Assembly (NCBI GenBank): GCA_050998615.1
Contig: JBPCQA010000020.1
Span: forward strand, 1 to 33,866
Length of the DNA: 33,866 nucleotides
Origin: JBPCQA01 sp050998615
GTDB lineage: Bacteria; Actinomycetota; Actinomycetes; Propionibacteriales; Nocardioidaceae
Direction: 5' to 3'
Part shown: positions 1 to 7,043 of the stretch, piece by piece
How the letters are laid out: every line of letters starts with the position of its first letter
How positions within the stretch are numbered: position 1 is the first letter of the stretch
The notes under the pieces: generated by a model
Databases searched by the model: none
What the model was told of the DNA's origin: nothing
What the model saw: only the letters and a program-made list of their open reading frames with translations
Translations under genes and position numbers: made by a program

Positions 1-2
1 CC

Positions 3-452
3 GACATCGATGTCGTGCATGCCCTCTTCTCGAGCAGCGGACACACGATCGGCGACGGACCGGTCAGCGAATCGGCGCTGACCCTGGTGTGGCTGGAGCG
101 ACGAAAGCGACTCCACGAAGAGAACGGCCTCGCCTGGTACGGACTCTGGGATCGCGACGAGAACTTCGTGGGCACTTGCGGCACCTTCCTCGGACGCTGC
201 GGCGAGGAGCCCGAAATCGGCTACGAGATCGCCTTGTCCCGGCGAGGGCATGGTTTCGCGTCCGAGGCCGCTGGCCTCGTCACTCATGCTTGCCATGCGG
301 CTGGCCATGCGCAGATCTGGGCCACGATCCGGCCGGCGAACATCGCATCGGTTCGCACCGTGCAGGCCAACGGATACGTCTTGATCCGCAGCGAACCTGA
401 CGCCAAAGGCGTCCTCGACTACTACCGCCACGCCACTGGCGACACGCTCTGA
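3..452 (+). CDS. GNAT-family N-acetyltransferase (5'-partial)
   Basis: The reading frame is open from the first bases of the window, so the true start lies outside it. A GTG at 15 would give 145 residues, but the codons before it (DIDV) continue a plausible GNAT N-terminus, so I treat that GTG as internal. The product resembles RimJ/RimL-type acetyltransferases, which move an acetyl group from acetyl-CoA to an amine. The acetyl-CoA loop is visible as SRRGHGFASEA (R-R-G-x-G pattern), preceded by the beta strand EPEIGYEIAL and followed by RPANIASVRTVQANGY, the usual N..S...ANGF-like C-terminal motif. The substrate cannot be inferred. The gene converges on the methyltransferase gene, with only 20 bases between the stops. 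Confidence 0.8.
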   Translation, partial: DIDVVHALFSSSGHTIGDGPVSESALTLVWLERRKRLHEENGLAWYGLWDRDENFVGTCGTFLGRCGEEPEIGYEIALSRRGHGFASEAAGLVTHACHAAGHAQIWATIRPANIASVRTVQANGYVLIRSEPDAKGVLDYYRHATGDTL

Positions 453-472
453 TGCAGACGCTCAGGACCCGG

Positions 473-1069
473 CTAGTGGGCGGGTAGGGGCCTGAGCTTG
501 AAGATCAGGATGCCGAGGTACTTGTTCATCCACTCCTGCTTGTGCGGATAGCGACGTCGAGCGTCCTCGGACAATTGCGGCTCGATCGCGGTCTCGATCC
601 AGAGCCCTGCCGCGCTGAACTCGTTGACCAGATCGGAGATGGTGTAGGTGCGTTTCGTCAGCGCGATCTGCTCGTTCCAGCCCGTTCGGTAGGTGTACGA
701 GTCCTTGGAGTAGTACTCCTCGCCCAACGAAGTGCCGTTCTGCTCGGCCCGTTCGACGGCATATCGGATCGGGTGGGTCCTGGTCAGCAGGATGAACCCG
801 TCGTCGGCCAACATCGCCCGCGCCGCTTGCAGGGTTCGGACCGGATGCTTCGCGTAGCCGAAAGACTGCAGGAACAAGATGCGGTCGAACGTGCGCCCGG
901 CAAGCCCAGCCACCGAATCCAGCTCATTCAGATCGCCTTGAATGAGCTCCAAGCCAGGCGGCGGCGCACCGAGGAAGTTGCCGCTGACATCGACACCGAC
1001 GGCGGCGGTCGCCCCCTCGCGAACCAGCTCAGCGAGCTTGCCTCCGTTGCCGCAACCGAGATCGAGCAC
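473..1069 (-). CDS. SAM-dependent methyltransferase, 5' end damaged
   Basis: A class I methyltransferase fold is clear. Motif I is LDLGCGNGG at the very beginning of the GTG-1069 product, followed by the acidic loop VGVDVSG, QGDLNEL (motif II/III) and FDRILFLQSFGY. The 198-residue product from GTG 1069 would lack the helix that normally precedes motif I. That helix is present upstream in the same frame, with residues such as AWADLAPDYERARSRE and LVEWPAQRDLL, back to about 1192, but no ATG, GTG or TTG lies in that frame before the stop at 1211-1213. An ATG at 1195-1197 sits one frame off. Restoring one C in the GCCAA stretch just after it would give MRAQAWADLAPDYE. The gene is therefore probably a recent one-base-deletion pseudogene, or the site is a sequencing error. 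The substrate is unknown. Confidence 0.7.
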   Translation of the reverse strand: MLDLGCGNGGKLAELVREGATAAVGVDVSGNFLGAPPPGLELIQGDLNELDSVAGLAGRTFDRILFLQSFGYAKHPVRTLQAARAMLADDGFILLTRTHPIRYAVERAEQNGTSLGEEYYSKDSYTYRTGWNEQIALTKRTYTISDLVNEFSAAGLWIETAIEPQLSEDARRRYPHKQEWMNKYLGILIFKLRPLPAH

Positions 1070-1262
1070 CGATCGACCGGTGACGTCGCCCAGAAGGTCC
1101 CTCTGCGCAGGCCACTCGACAAGCCGATCTAACGAGTCCTCCCGGCTTCGCGCCCGCTCGTAGTCCGGCGCAAGGTCTGCCCACGCTTGGCTCGCATCCC
1201 CAGGACTTGTTCAGAGAGCTCGTCGCCTTACGCGAGTCGTCAGCCACCGCCACGACACAGAA

Positions 1263-1286
1263 CATAGCCGTCCCTTGAGGGCTATG
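1263..1286. other. Inverted repeat between TA locus and methyltransferase
   Basis: CATAGCC (1263-1269) is repeated as GGCTATG (1280-1286), a perfect 7-bp stem with a 10-nt loop. It lies between the toxin 3' end and the methyltransferase, in the direction of minus-strand transcription. No U-tract follows, so an operator or weak terminator are both possible. Confidence 0.3.
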
Positions 1287-1389
1287 CTCTCCTCAGAGCG
1301 ATCGCGGTCCTGGCAGCCTCTTCGCCTCTAAGCCCGACGAATACGACCGGTCTTGATACGCAGGCTGTCCAGTAGAGCTCTTGCTACCG

Positions 1390-1692
1390 TCATGGCGGCA
1401 GGCGTGAGTAGTCACCCCTTCGCCGGTCAGCGAGGCTTGTAGACGTTCGATCGGTGCCCATGCGGGTGACCATGATCTGCTCTTGGTCCTCAAGGAGCCG
1501 GTAAAGCACCCGGTAGACGCCGCGGCGGGCGGACCATTCATCCTCGAAGTCGTTCCGTAGCGGCTTGCTGATCCGGCGGGGATCCCCGGCCAGTGGCCCG
1601 TAGATGAACTCGATGACTGCCGGCGCCACTCGTGGTGGCAACTTGTCCAAGTCGCGGATCGCGCTGCTGGACAGCCCGACCTGCCAGATCAC
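1390..1692 (-). pseudogene. RelE/ParE-superfamily toxin, frameshifted C-terminus
   Basis: The start is the GTG at 1690-1692, which overlaps the antitoxin stop as GTGA. The first 79 residues are a normal RelE-type ribosome-dependent mRNA interferase fold: SAIRDLDKLP helix, GDPRRISKPLRND strand, then RRGVYRVLYRL and QIMVTRMG. The family's conserved C-terminal HRxxVY motif is missing in this frame, which runs on with a basic tail to 1390. It is present in the neighbouring frame as HRSNVYKPR followed by TGA at 1427-1429. Inserting one base around 1456-1459 (ATGGG-CAC) would restore an 88-residue protein of typical length. The toxin is therefore probably inactive unless the missing base is a sequencing error. 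Cognate antitoxin is immediately upstream. Confidence 0.8.
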
Positions 1693-1964
1693 GCGCTGCC
1701 GACGCCGTAGCGGCGACGTACCGCAGCCTCGTCCCACAGCTGCCCGGTCGCGGCCTCGTCCTGCGACCGAGCGATGTCGTCGTGCACGCCGGCTTGCGAC
1801 TGCCAGTACAGAGTCTCCTCCATCGACTCCAGATCGTCGACAGAGATCAGCACCGCGGCCGGCCTGCCGTGCCGAGTGATCGTCACCCGCTCATGCGTGG
1901 TAGCCGCGCTGTCGATCAGTTCGTTGAGCTTCGCCTTCACCTCAGTCAACGGCAACGTACTCAT
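1689..1964 (-). CDS. Phd/YefM-family antitoxin
   Basis: This is a 91-residue antitoxin of the Phd/YefM fold: MSTLPLTEVKAKLNELID forms the N-terminal DNA-binding strand-helix, and ITRHGRPAAVLISVDDLESM is the classic Phd signature with a conserved RHGRP.AVL core. The C-terminal helices (residues about 55-91) would wrap the toxin. I chose the ATG at 1964 over an upstream start at 2045 because the family begins at MSTL and the extra 27 residues cross the operator-like repeats. It is translated first and overlaps the toxin start by 4 nt, the usual TA arrangement that secures antitoxin excess. Autorepression through the repeats at 1983-2010 is likely. The antitoxin looks intact although its toxin is frameshifted. 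Confidence 0.85.
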   Translation of the reverse strand: MSTLPLTEVKAKLNELIDSAATTHERVTITRHGRPAAVLISVDDLESMEETLYWQSQAGVHDDIARSQDEAATGQLWDEAAVRRRYGVGSA

Positions 1965-1982
1965 GGTCAAAGAATACCATAC

Positions 1983-2010
1983 AGGTCTGAAAGCAAGTCT
2001 GGACAGACCT
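1983..2010 (-). promoter_or_regulatory. Putative TA operator (phased half-sites)
   Basis: AGGTCTG (1983-1989) is followed 12 nt later by AAGTCTG (1995-2001) and then by the inverted copy CAGACCT (2004-2010). The outer arms form a perfect 7-bp inverted repeat, and the inner pair forms GTCTG-ga-CAGAC. The cluster lies 19-46 nt upstream of the antitoxin ATG, where Phd/YefM dimers bind to repress their own operon. The link to this antitoxin is inference from position and symmetry. Confidence 0.5.
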
Positions 2011-2058
2011 GAAGAAAGCTCTGAAGCTATATCTGCCGCCGCCAACTAAACACCGTGT

Positions 2059-2411
2059 ATGACTGTCAGCGGTAGTGACGTAGTTCTGCCACCGTTATCT
2101 GGCGCGATGGCCGGTCGTCCCGGACCCGATCCTTGGGGGCTTGACTATGAAAACGTCGCCTTCCCTTCGATAGACGGCGTGTCGCTGGAGGGTTGGTTCT
2201 TCCCTGCGGACTCAGACAAGTCGTCATCCACAACCATTTCCTCCCGGGAAACCGCTACGGCTACCCCGGGCACCTGCCGCAGTCCGGTGGACTGGGTGGT
2301 TTCGAGGTCAACTTCCTGCCCGAGTACATGGCGCTCCACGAAGCCGGTTACAACGTCCTCGCCTACGACATCCGGCTGGGTGATCGCGTTCCAGATCGGT
2401 CGGTCGCCTGA
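2059..2411 (+). pseudogene. Alpha/beta-hydrolase relic (frameshift and 3' truncation)
   Basis: The first 53 codons encode a recognisable hydrolase N-terminus (WGLDYENVAFPSIDG, then LEGWFFPAD). The homology then continues in another frame with VVIHNHFLPGNRYGYPGH, GGLGGFEVNFLPEYMALH and AGYNVLAYDIRL. One G missing near 2217-2219 (GACAAG-TCGTC) explains the shift. Homology stops at about 2385, before the nucleophile elbow GxSxG, so about two thirds of the usual 280-300 residues, with the whole catalytic triad, are gone. The short in-frame tail ends at 2411. This is a non-functional fragment. The family (dienelactone-hydrolase-like or peptidase S15-like alpha/beta hydrolases) is inferred from the strand-helix motifs. 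Confidence 0.75.
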
Positions 2412-2476
2412 CAAGAGATTGACAGACCTGCGCCGTCTGGTTCTGGACTGCCGGTGTCGTGGTCATTTGGGCCCCT

Positions 2477-3480
2477 TCAACTGCCCCTACAGCATACCCG
2501 GGTGTCCGCGCGCTTTGGGGTGAGCCAAGCGTGGACTGCTACATCGACACGGCCAGTTGCGTACGCCGATCCAAGAGACGGCCCGTTCCGCTCTTCGATG
2601 GACCCGAACAGCGCATCTCCTTGGTGTGCTGGCAGTTCGGCGAGCAGACGCTGCTGCACTGCCGGACCAAGCCCCTGACCCCGCACCCGGCCGCAAAGCA
2701 GCATCTCCTGGACCCAAAATCCCCTCACTCCGTAAGCACGCTTGCGCGGTGTCGCCACTAGGCCGGCCCACTGTCCGTCAACGAGCACCTCGAACAACTG
2801 GCCGGCCTGCAGCGCTCCTGCCAAGTCCCCGCGGTCTTCCACGCGAGTAACCTCTGCGTAGATTGGAGCGCGCACGAAGAGATGCTCTAACTCCCCCACA
2901 TACTGCGGGTAGAACGTCGTGTCCGTGGGTTGTCGCAGTGCCACCCGCTCGAGCCCCAGACGTTCCGGGCGCGCCCGCAGTTGCTCGACGAGGCCGGCAA
3001 CGATGCGCATATCGGGCCGGGACCGCGGCCCGAACGCGGCGAAGTCGAAGCCGTCGACGCTAGGCACCAGCAACCGGATCGCCAGCGGCCGGAAGGCGCC
3101 CCACTCGTCACGGACCTGCTGAACAACGTGAACGAGGCGACCCGCGTCGAGATCGCCCTCCAGCGCGATAACGTCGACAAACGGGCGCGAGAGGTCCCTC
3201 GCCCGGAAACGGACCCGGTCAGCGCGAGGCTGCCGTCGGCAAGCGTGACTGCACGGTTGCTGTATGCACGAGCGTCCGTGACGCCTACTACGGGGCAGTG
3301 AGCCACGCAGCTTCGCGCGAAAACCTCGTCCGTAATCCGTGAAAGCTCCGGGGTTAAGTCGGCCGCGAGTCCGGCGCGCAATTCGGAGTCGTCATACCAC
3401 TGTCGCAGCACAGCGGAAACCGAGGTCATCCGGGCGGCTAGCGCGCGCGACATGACGTCGCGGTCACTGGCATGGATCAT
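2477..3480 (-). pseudogene. GNAT-like protein, broken by a frameshift
   Basis: The C-terminal 198 residues (2477-3073) carry a GNAT acetyl-CoA site, GRVRGQGLGPAVQQRLLAEL, followed by SIEERNGPSLGSAYATGR, the typical N..S...A...GR ending. Coding continues upstream in the same frame to about 3214 (residues such as ARDLSRPFVDVIALEGDLD and WGAFRPLAIRLLVP). It then switches frame to a further 5' part with SRALAARMTSVSAVLRQWYD and ELSRITDEVFARSC, back to the ATG at 3480. The switch sits at CTGACCGGGTCC (about 3220-3232), where one extra G would restore a single protein of about 333 residues. The N-terminal part has no recognised domain. I regard it as a pseudogene. The start at 3480 is uncertain. 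Confidence 0.65.
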
Positions 3481-3616
3481 CCACGTAGTGTCGCGGCCCG
3501 CGTGCGGCAGCGCGACCTGTTTTCGATTCCGTTTGGGCGGTGACAGCTTCGCGGTCGACGACCGGGCACTTCCAGTGACTGCCGATTCGGACCCTGAGGG
3601 CCCGTGGTGGCAACTG

Positions 3617-4003
3617 TCAGCAGATCGAAACCACGGCAAGGGCGCCGTGAATGTCGCGAAAGTCGCCCGGATTACGGGTGAGCAGCGGCGTTCCGATGGC
3701 CACGGCCACCGCAGCGATGAGCAAATCGAACCGGCGGGGCTTCGGGTCTCGACCCGCGGCTCGCACGCTGGCGCACAAGTCGCCGTACGTGCGCGCCGCC
3801 TGCGTCCCGAACGGGATCGGGTCAAACGTACTCACGATCCATTGGTATCGCTGTTCTCGTGCGGCGTTGACGAGCGGGTCGGCGGTGTGCAGGCCATAGA
3901 CCAGCTCGGCAAGGGTGATGTCGCTGACCGCGGCGGCTTCAGCGTGGCGCGCTATCTCCGCAGCCGGATAATCGATGACGACGGACGAGACACTGACGCA
4001 GGG
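3617..4003 (-). pseudogene. VapC-type PIN toxin relic A, no start codon
   Basis: About 128 codons match the full VapC length: VVIDYPAAEIARH, then SDITLAELVYGLHTAD with the conserved Glu, FDPIPFGTQAARTYG, RRFDLLIAAVAVA with the conserved Asp, and PLLTRNPGDF with the last acidic residue. However, the frame opens after a stop at 4004-4006 and contains no ATG, GTG or TTG until 3835, deep inside the domain. The first catalytic Asp (the D in the usual LDTSV/LDASV) is replaced by Val (VSVSSVVID). A PIN RNase with neither a start nor this metal ligand should be dead. No VapB antitoxin is seen upstream, only a second PIN relic. Confidence 0.7.
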
Positions 4004-4097
4004 TCAGCAGCGGCCGCACCGCCGGCTCATCCGTCAACTTGCCGGTCGGAGCTGCAGGTGCCTGGCGCAACAGCCGCGCGGGACCGACTCGGACTCG

Positions 4098-4290
4098 TCA
4101 GGCGTCGAGCATGACGGCTACTCTGGCGTCACGGCTGGCTGTTGCAGGATGCATGTCGACGGTGGCCAGCGGCGTGCCCAGTCGCTCGGCCAGTGCGAGG
4201 CAAGCCGGGTCGTAAGCGCTCAAGCGGTCTTGCCGACCAAGAGCCAGCTGCACTGCCTTTTTGGTCGGCAACTGGTCTGCCGAGCTATTT
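4098..4290 (-). pseudogene. VapC-type PIN toxin relic B (C-terminal fragment)
   Basis: Upstream of relic A on the same strand, about 60 codons read KKAVQLALGRQDRLSAYDP, then ACLALAERLGTPLATVD, then a degenerate tail ending at TGA 4098-4100. LSAYDxxxLALAERxGxPLxTxD is a very typical PIN-domain C-terminal signature. The N-terminal half of the domain is absent, so only the second half survives. It is a different PIN subfamily from relic A, which suggests remnants of two TA loci placed side by side. Confidence 0.55.
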
Positions 4291-4338
4291 CCTTCGAAGT
4301 CGGGTCAACCGCACCTGGTCCATGCTGATGGAGCGTAG

Positions 4339-5595
4339 CTAAGGCGCAGTACCGGGCGCGCTCCGAAATGCCAGTTGGTTGATCGGCGGAAGCGGGACGC
4401 CGAAGTCATCGACTCTAAGCGTGTGAGCATCCACGACGAGCAGCTTGCCGTTGGCGGTCGTGGCGAACAGCCATCGGCTGTCTGGGGACCACACCGCACT
4501 TCCGCCGCCGAACGGCCTTTCGGCGATGGTCATGGGGACCGAGCGCTCGGCTCCCGTCGCCAGATCGAGCAGTTGCAGCGTGCCCCTACCGGACGTGTAC
4601 GCGCGAAACACCGCATCGGTCGACCCGTCCGGCGATATCACCCCGGTGTCCGCGCTGAGGTCGTTCATTGGACCGGCTAGCGCCCGCCGAGCTCCGGTGG
4701 CTCTGTCGACGACGACGTTCGAGCAACGGTCCCGATTGTCACACTCCAACGTCAACCAGCGGGTCGGGCCAACCGCGAGCACAGCTCCGGTGGTGATCCG
4801 ACGAATCGCGTTAGGCCGGGCGTCGTAGACCCCGCCAGTGCCGATGAACATCAGATACCCCTGGCCGTCAGAGCTCACTGAGAAGGAATTGCTGGTGCCG
4901 ACCGCAACAGAAATCCCCGTCTTGCTGCCATCCATCCCGACCAGCTCCATCACCAGATGTGAGCCACTCCCCGCCTCGACCCACACATGCCCTGGGTCAG
5001 GCCCCGGGATCACCGGGCCGGCGCGTCTGAAGGCGGATGGCAGCCGGTGGGCAGGACGACCGTCCGGTACGACGTACCCAGGCACCAGGTCGTACGGGCG
5101 GATGATCGCCCGATCCGATCCGGCCACAAACGACACCGGACCGCTGCTCTCCAGCCCCGGAAACGACGTCCGGGTGATCCGACCGGCGGCGGGCTGAATG
5201 CGGACCACCGCATTCGGGCCGAGGCCGAAAAGTTCCCACCCGGACATCACGCCAAGCAGTGAATGGCCCAGCTGTCGGACGGCCACCGGCGGTGCCACCG
5301 AGCCAGCGTGGGCGGGCGGCACCGCAATGGGCCCCGCCACCGTCGGGATGGTTACGGTCGGCAAGGTTGCCGTCGGCGTGACTGGTGTGGGTGACGCGGT
5401 CGTCGTATCGTCGTGCTGGGTCGTCACCACCACGATCACCGCCGCCGCGATCACCGCGACGAGCGCTACTCCGGCAATTGTCACCCAGCTGGGCAACCGG
5501 TGCCGCCCAGGCGCCGAGCCGAACTCCACCTGCTCGCGGCGTTCTCCATCACCGGAGCCCTCGTCGTCGCGAGTCACTCCCGCATCATCCACCAT
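4339..5595 (-). CDS. Membrane-anchored beta-propeller-like protein
   Basis: The 418-residue product has a charged cytoplasmic N-terminus (about 36 residues), one membrane helix (SWVTIAGVALVAVIAAAVIV, about 37-58), then a Thr/Pro-rich linker and an extracytoplasmic domain. That domain carries repeated segments of the WD40/TolB kind: SVSSDGQGYLMFIG, VISPDGSTDAVFRAY, AVWSPDSRWLFATT and DLATGAERSV. Each is the SPDG-type turn plus beta strand expected of propeller blades. Two Cys (ECDNRDRCSN) could form a surface disulphide. No enzymatic motif is seen, so binding or sensing outside the membrane is likely. The start is chosen at ATG 5595, with a TTG at 5601 two codons upstream as an alternative. 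It follows the PAP2 gene on the same strand with a 128-nt gap. Confidence 0.75.
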   Translation of the reverse strand: MVDDAGVTRDDEGSGDGERREQVEFGSAPGRHRLPSWVTIAGVALVAVIAAAVIVVVTTQHDDTTTASPTPVTPTATLPTVTIPTVAGPIAVPPAHAGSVAPPVAVRQLGHSLLGVMSGWELFGLGPNAVVRIQPAAGRITRTSFPGLESSGPVSFVAGSDRAIIRPYDLVPGYVVPDGRPAHRLPSAFRRAGPVIPGPDPGHVWVEAGSGSHLVMELVGMDGSKTGISVAVGTSNSFSVSSDGQGYLMFIGTGGVYDARPNAIRRITTGAVLAVGPTRWLTLECDNRDRCSNVVVDRATGARRALAGPMNDLSADTGVISPDGSTDAVFRAYTSGRGTLQLLDLATGAERSVPMTIAERPFGGGSAVWSPDSRWLFATTANGKLLVVDAHTLRVDDFGVPLPPINQLAFRSAPGTAP

Positions 5596-5723
5596 CGCCA
5601 AGGAGTCGCTCGAATCGCCGGTCAGTCAGTTGTGCCAGCCAAGTGGTTGAGGAGCCAGACGGCCGGGAAGCGGGCGGGCTGAGCTGGTCCGGGCGCGGCT
5701 CAACGAACGGCTGATCAGTGACC

Positions 5724-6572
5724 CTACTGTCGATCTTCGCCGGGTGTTGACAAGTCGACGACGGTACGCCGACTGGCGGCCGCGCCCGAGCTCTGAGCCG
5801 CGACCCCGTCACTGCGCGGCGGCGGCGCGACCGGTTCGGGAGCTATGAGATCCGCCGAGGGCGCCACAATCAGCCGATGCGACCTGAACGGCACCGCCGC
5901 GTCGATCGCTACCGTCGCAACGAAGACGGCGCCGCCGATGAGATAGCCAGCGACCAGGTCGGTGAACCAGTGCCAGCGTAGCACCAACGAGGTGATGAAC
6001 ATCACCACACTGAGGACCCCGACGGCCACCCGCAGCAACCGGCGCCATCGCATGTTCGCTCGGCCGTAGTGCGTAATCAAATACGCACACAGGCCGTAGA
6101 CGACGATGATGTTGGCGGTGTGCCCGCTCGGATACATTCCGTTGCCGACAAAGAAGTTTGGGTCACCTTCCAACGGTGCGCCACGAGCCAACCACAGCTT
6201 GCAGATCAGCACGATGAGGTTGATGCCGAAGACAGAAACCGCGGCAAGCAGCACCGGTCGGAAGGTCCGGTGCCGCCACGAGATGACGGCCACGACAAGC
6301 CCCAACAGCGGAAGACACACCGCCCGTTGCCCGATCCGGTCTACGCCATGCAGCAGCCACCACAGGCCTTGCACGTGGTAGTTGCGGTTGAGTAGCTGAT
6401 CGAAGTCGCGCACCGTCGAAGAATCAGCCACCAGCACAGTCACGAATAAGAAGCCGAGAGCGAGAATTCCCGCCAACGCCAGGGCCGGCCCGAGGGAACG
6501 GGTCGGGACCACGCCGGGGTCGGGCCGATGGTCTACTGGCCCGGGTCGCAAATCGTCACTCATCGAAGTCAT
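5724..6572 (-). CDS. PAP2-family membrane phosphatase
   Basis: The product from ATG 6572 has 282 residues with about six membrane helices. It carries phosphatidic acid phosphatase type 2 motifs: KLWLARGAP (a degenerate motif 1, around 125-133), YPSGHTAN (motif 2, PSGH at 148-151, catalytic His 151) and RWHWFTD (motif 3, H201-x3-D205, although the usual SR pair before it is replaced by TS). Such enzymes hydrolyse lipid phosphates or undecaprenyl pyrophosphate on the outer membrane face. The substrate here is unknown. The longer frame to 6836 adds 88 low-complexity residues without membrane features, so I reject it. A second ATG lies at 6563. The cytoplasmic C-terminal tail (about 60 residues) is Ala/Pro-rich. 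Confidence 0.85.
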   Translation of the reverse strand: MTSMSDDLRPGPVDHRPDPGVVPTRSLGPALALAGILALGFLFVTVLVADSSTVRDFDQLLNRNYHVQGLWWLLHGVDRIGQRAVCLPLLGLVVAVISWRHRTFRPVLLAAVSVFGINLIVLICKLWLARGAPLEGDPNFFVGNGMYPSGHTANIIVVYGLCAYLITHYGRANMRWRRLLRVAVGVLSVVMFITSLVLRWHWFTDLVAGYLIGGAVFVATVAIDAAVPFRSHRLIVAPSADLIAPEPVAPPPRSDGVAAQSSGAAASRRTVVDLSTPGEDRQ

Positions 6573-7043
6573 AAACCTATCGCGTGTGTCGCGCACGCCG
6601 GACTGCCCCGCAGATAAGCCTAACCCCGCTGCCCGCCAGACCGAGGCCGGTGACCCCACTTTCTGCTGGAATGAAGGCATGCTCTTGCACAGAGCACGGC
6701 CAAGGAGAGCGACGGAGAACGCTGCGCGACGAGTCAGCTCACGCGATCGGCGGCACAATGACATCGACAGCTGCTCCCGGATGCGAGTTTCAGTAGGGGC
6801 AGCGCTGACCTGCCTGGCGTTTGTCCTCGCCAGCATCGGGCTGTCGGCGCGGGCAGCCCACTACTGTGACACGCCTATGTCCCGCCCCACGTAGGCGGCG
6901 AAAGCTGCCGGCATCCACCAGCGAGGGCAAACGGCCCCTACAGCGGGTTGGCCACCACGCTCGGCTAACAGCCCGCACGGATGCGGCGTCGCCGAACTCG
7001 CCGCCGGGCTCGCCGCGCTATGTGCGCGGACTAACCTGCCAGG
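6573..7043. other. Intergenic region between PAP2 and fdhD
   Basis: About 470 bases between divergent genes. I see no convincing gene. The only candidate is a 37-codon frame at 6781-6894 (plus) whose product begins MRVSVGAALTCLAFVLASIG and would look like a signal peptide with an ARA-A cleavage site, but there is no ribosome-binding site and no homology I recognise. The right end holds the fdhD promoter. Confidence 0.4.
7032..7037 (+). promoter_or_regulatory. Putative -10 box of leaderless fdhD
   Basis: TAACCT lies 6 nt before the GTG start at 7044, so transcription would begin at or next to the start codon. No Shine-Dalgarno sequence is seen before the GTG. The -35 region is not clear. Confidence 0.4.

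Noticed and set aside
3452..4114. 220-codon plus-strand frame across the VapC relics
   Set aside because: It is the complement of the GNAT and PIN relics on the minus strand and shows no domain.
6781..6894. 37-codon plus-strand frame resembling a secreted peptide
   Set aside because: No ribosome-binding site, no recognisable homology, and the sequence lies between divergent promoters; signal-peptide-like runs arise easily by chance in GC-rich DNA.
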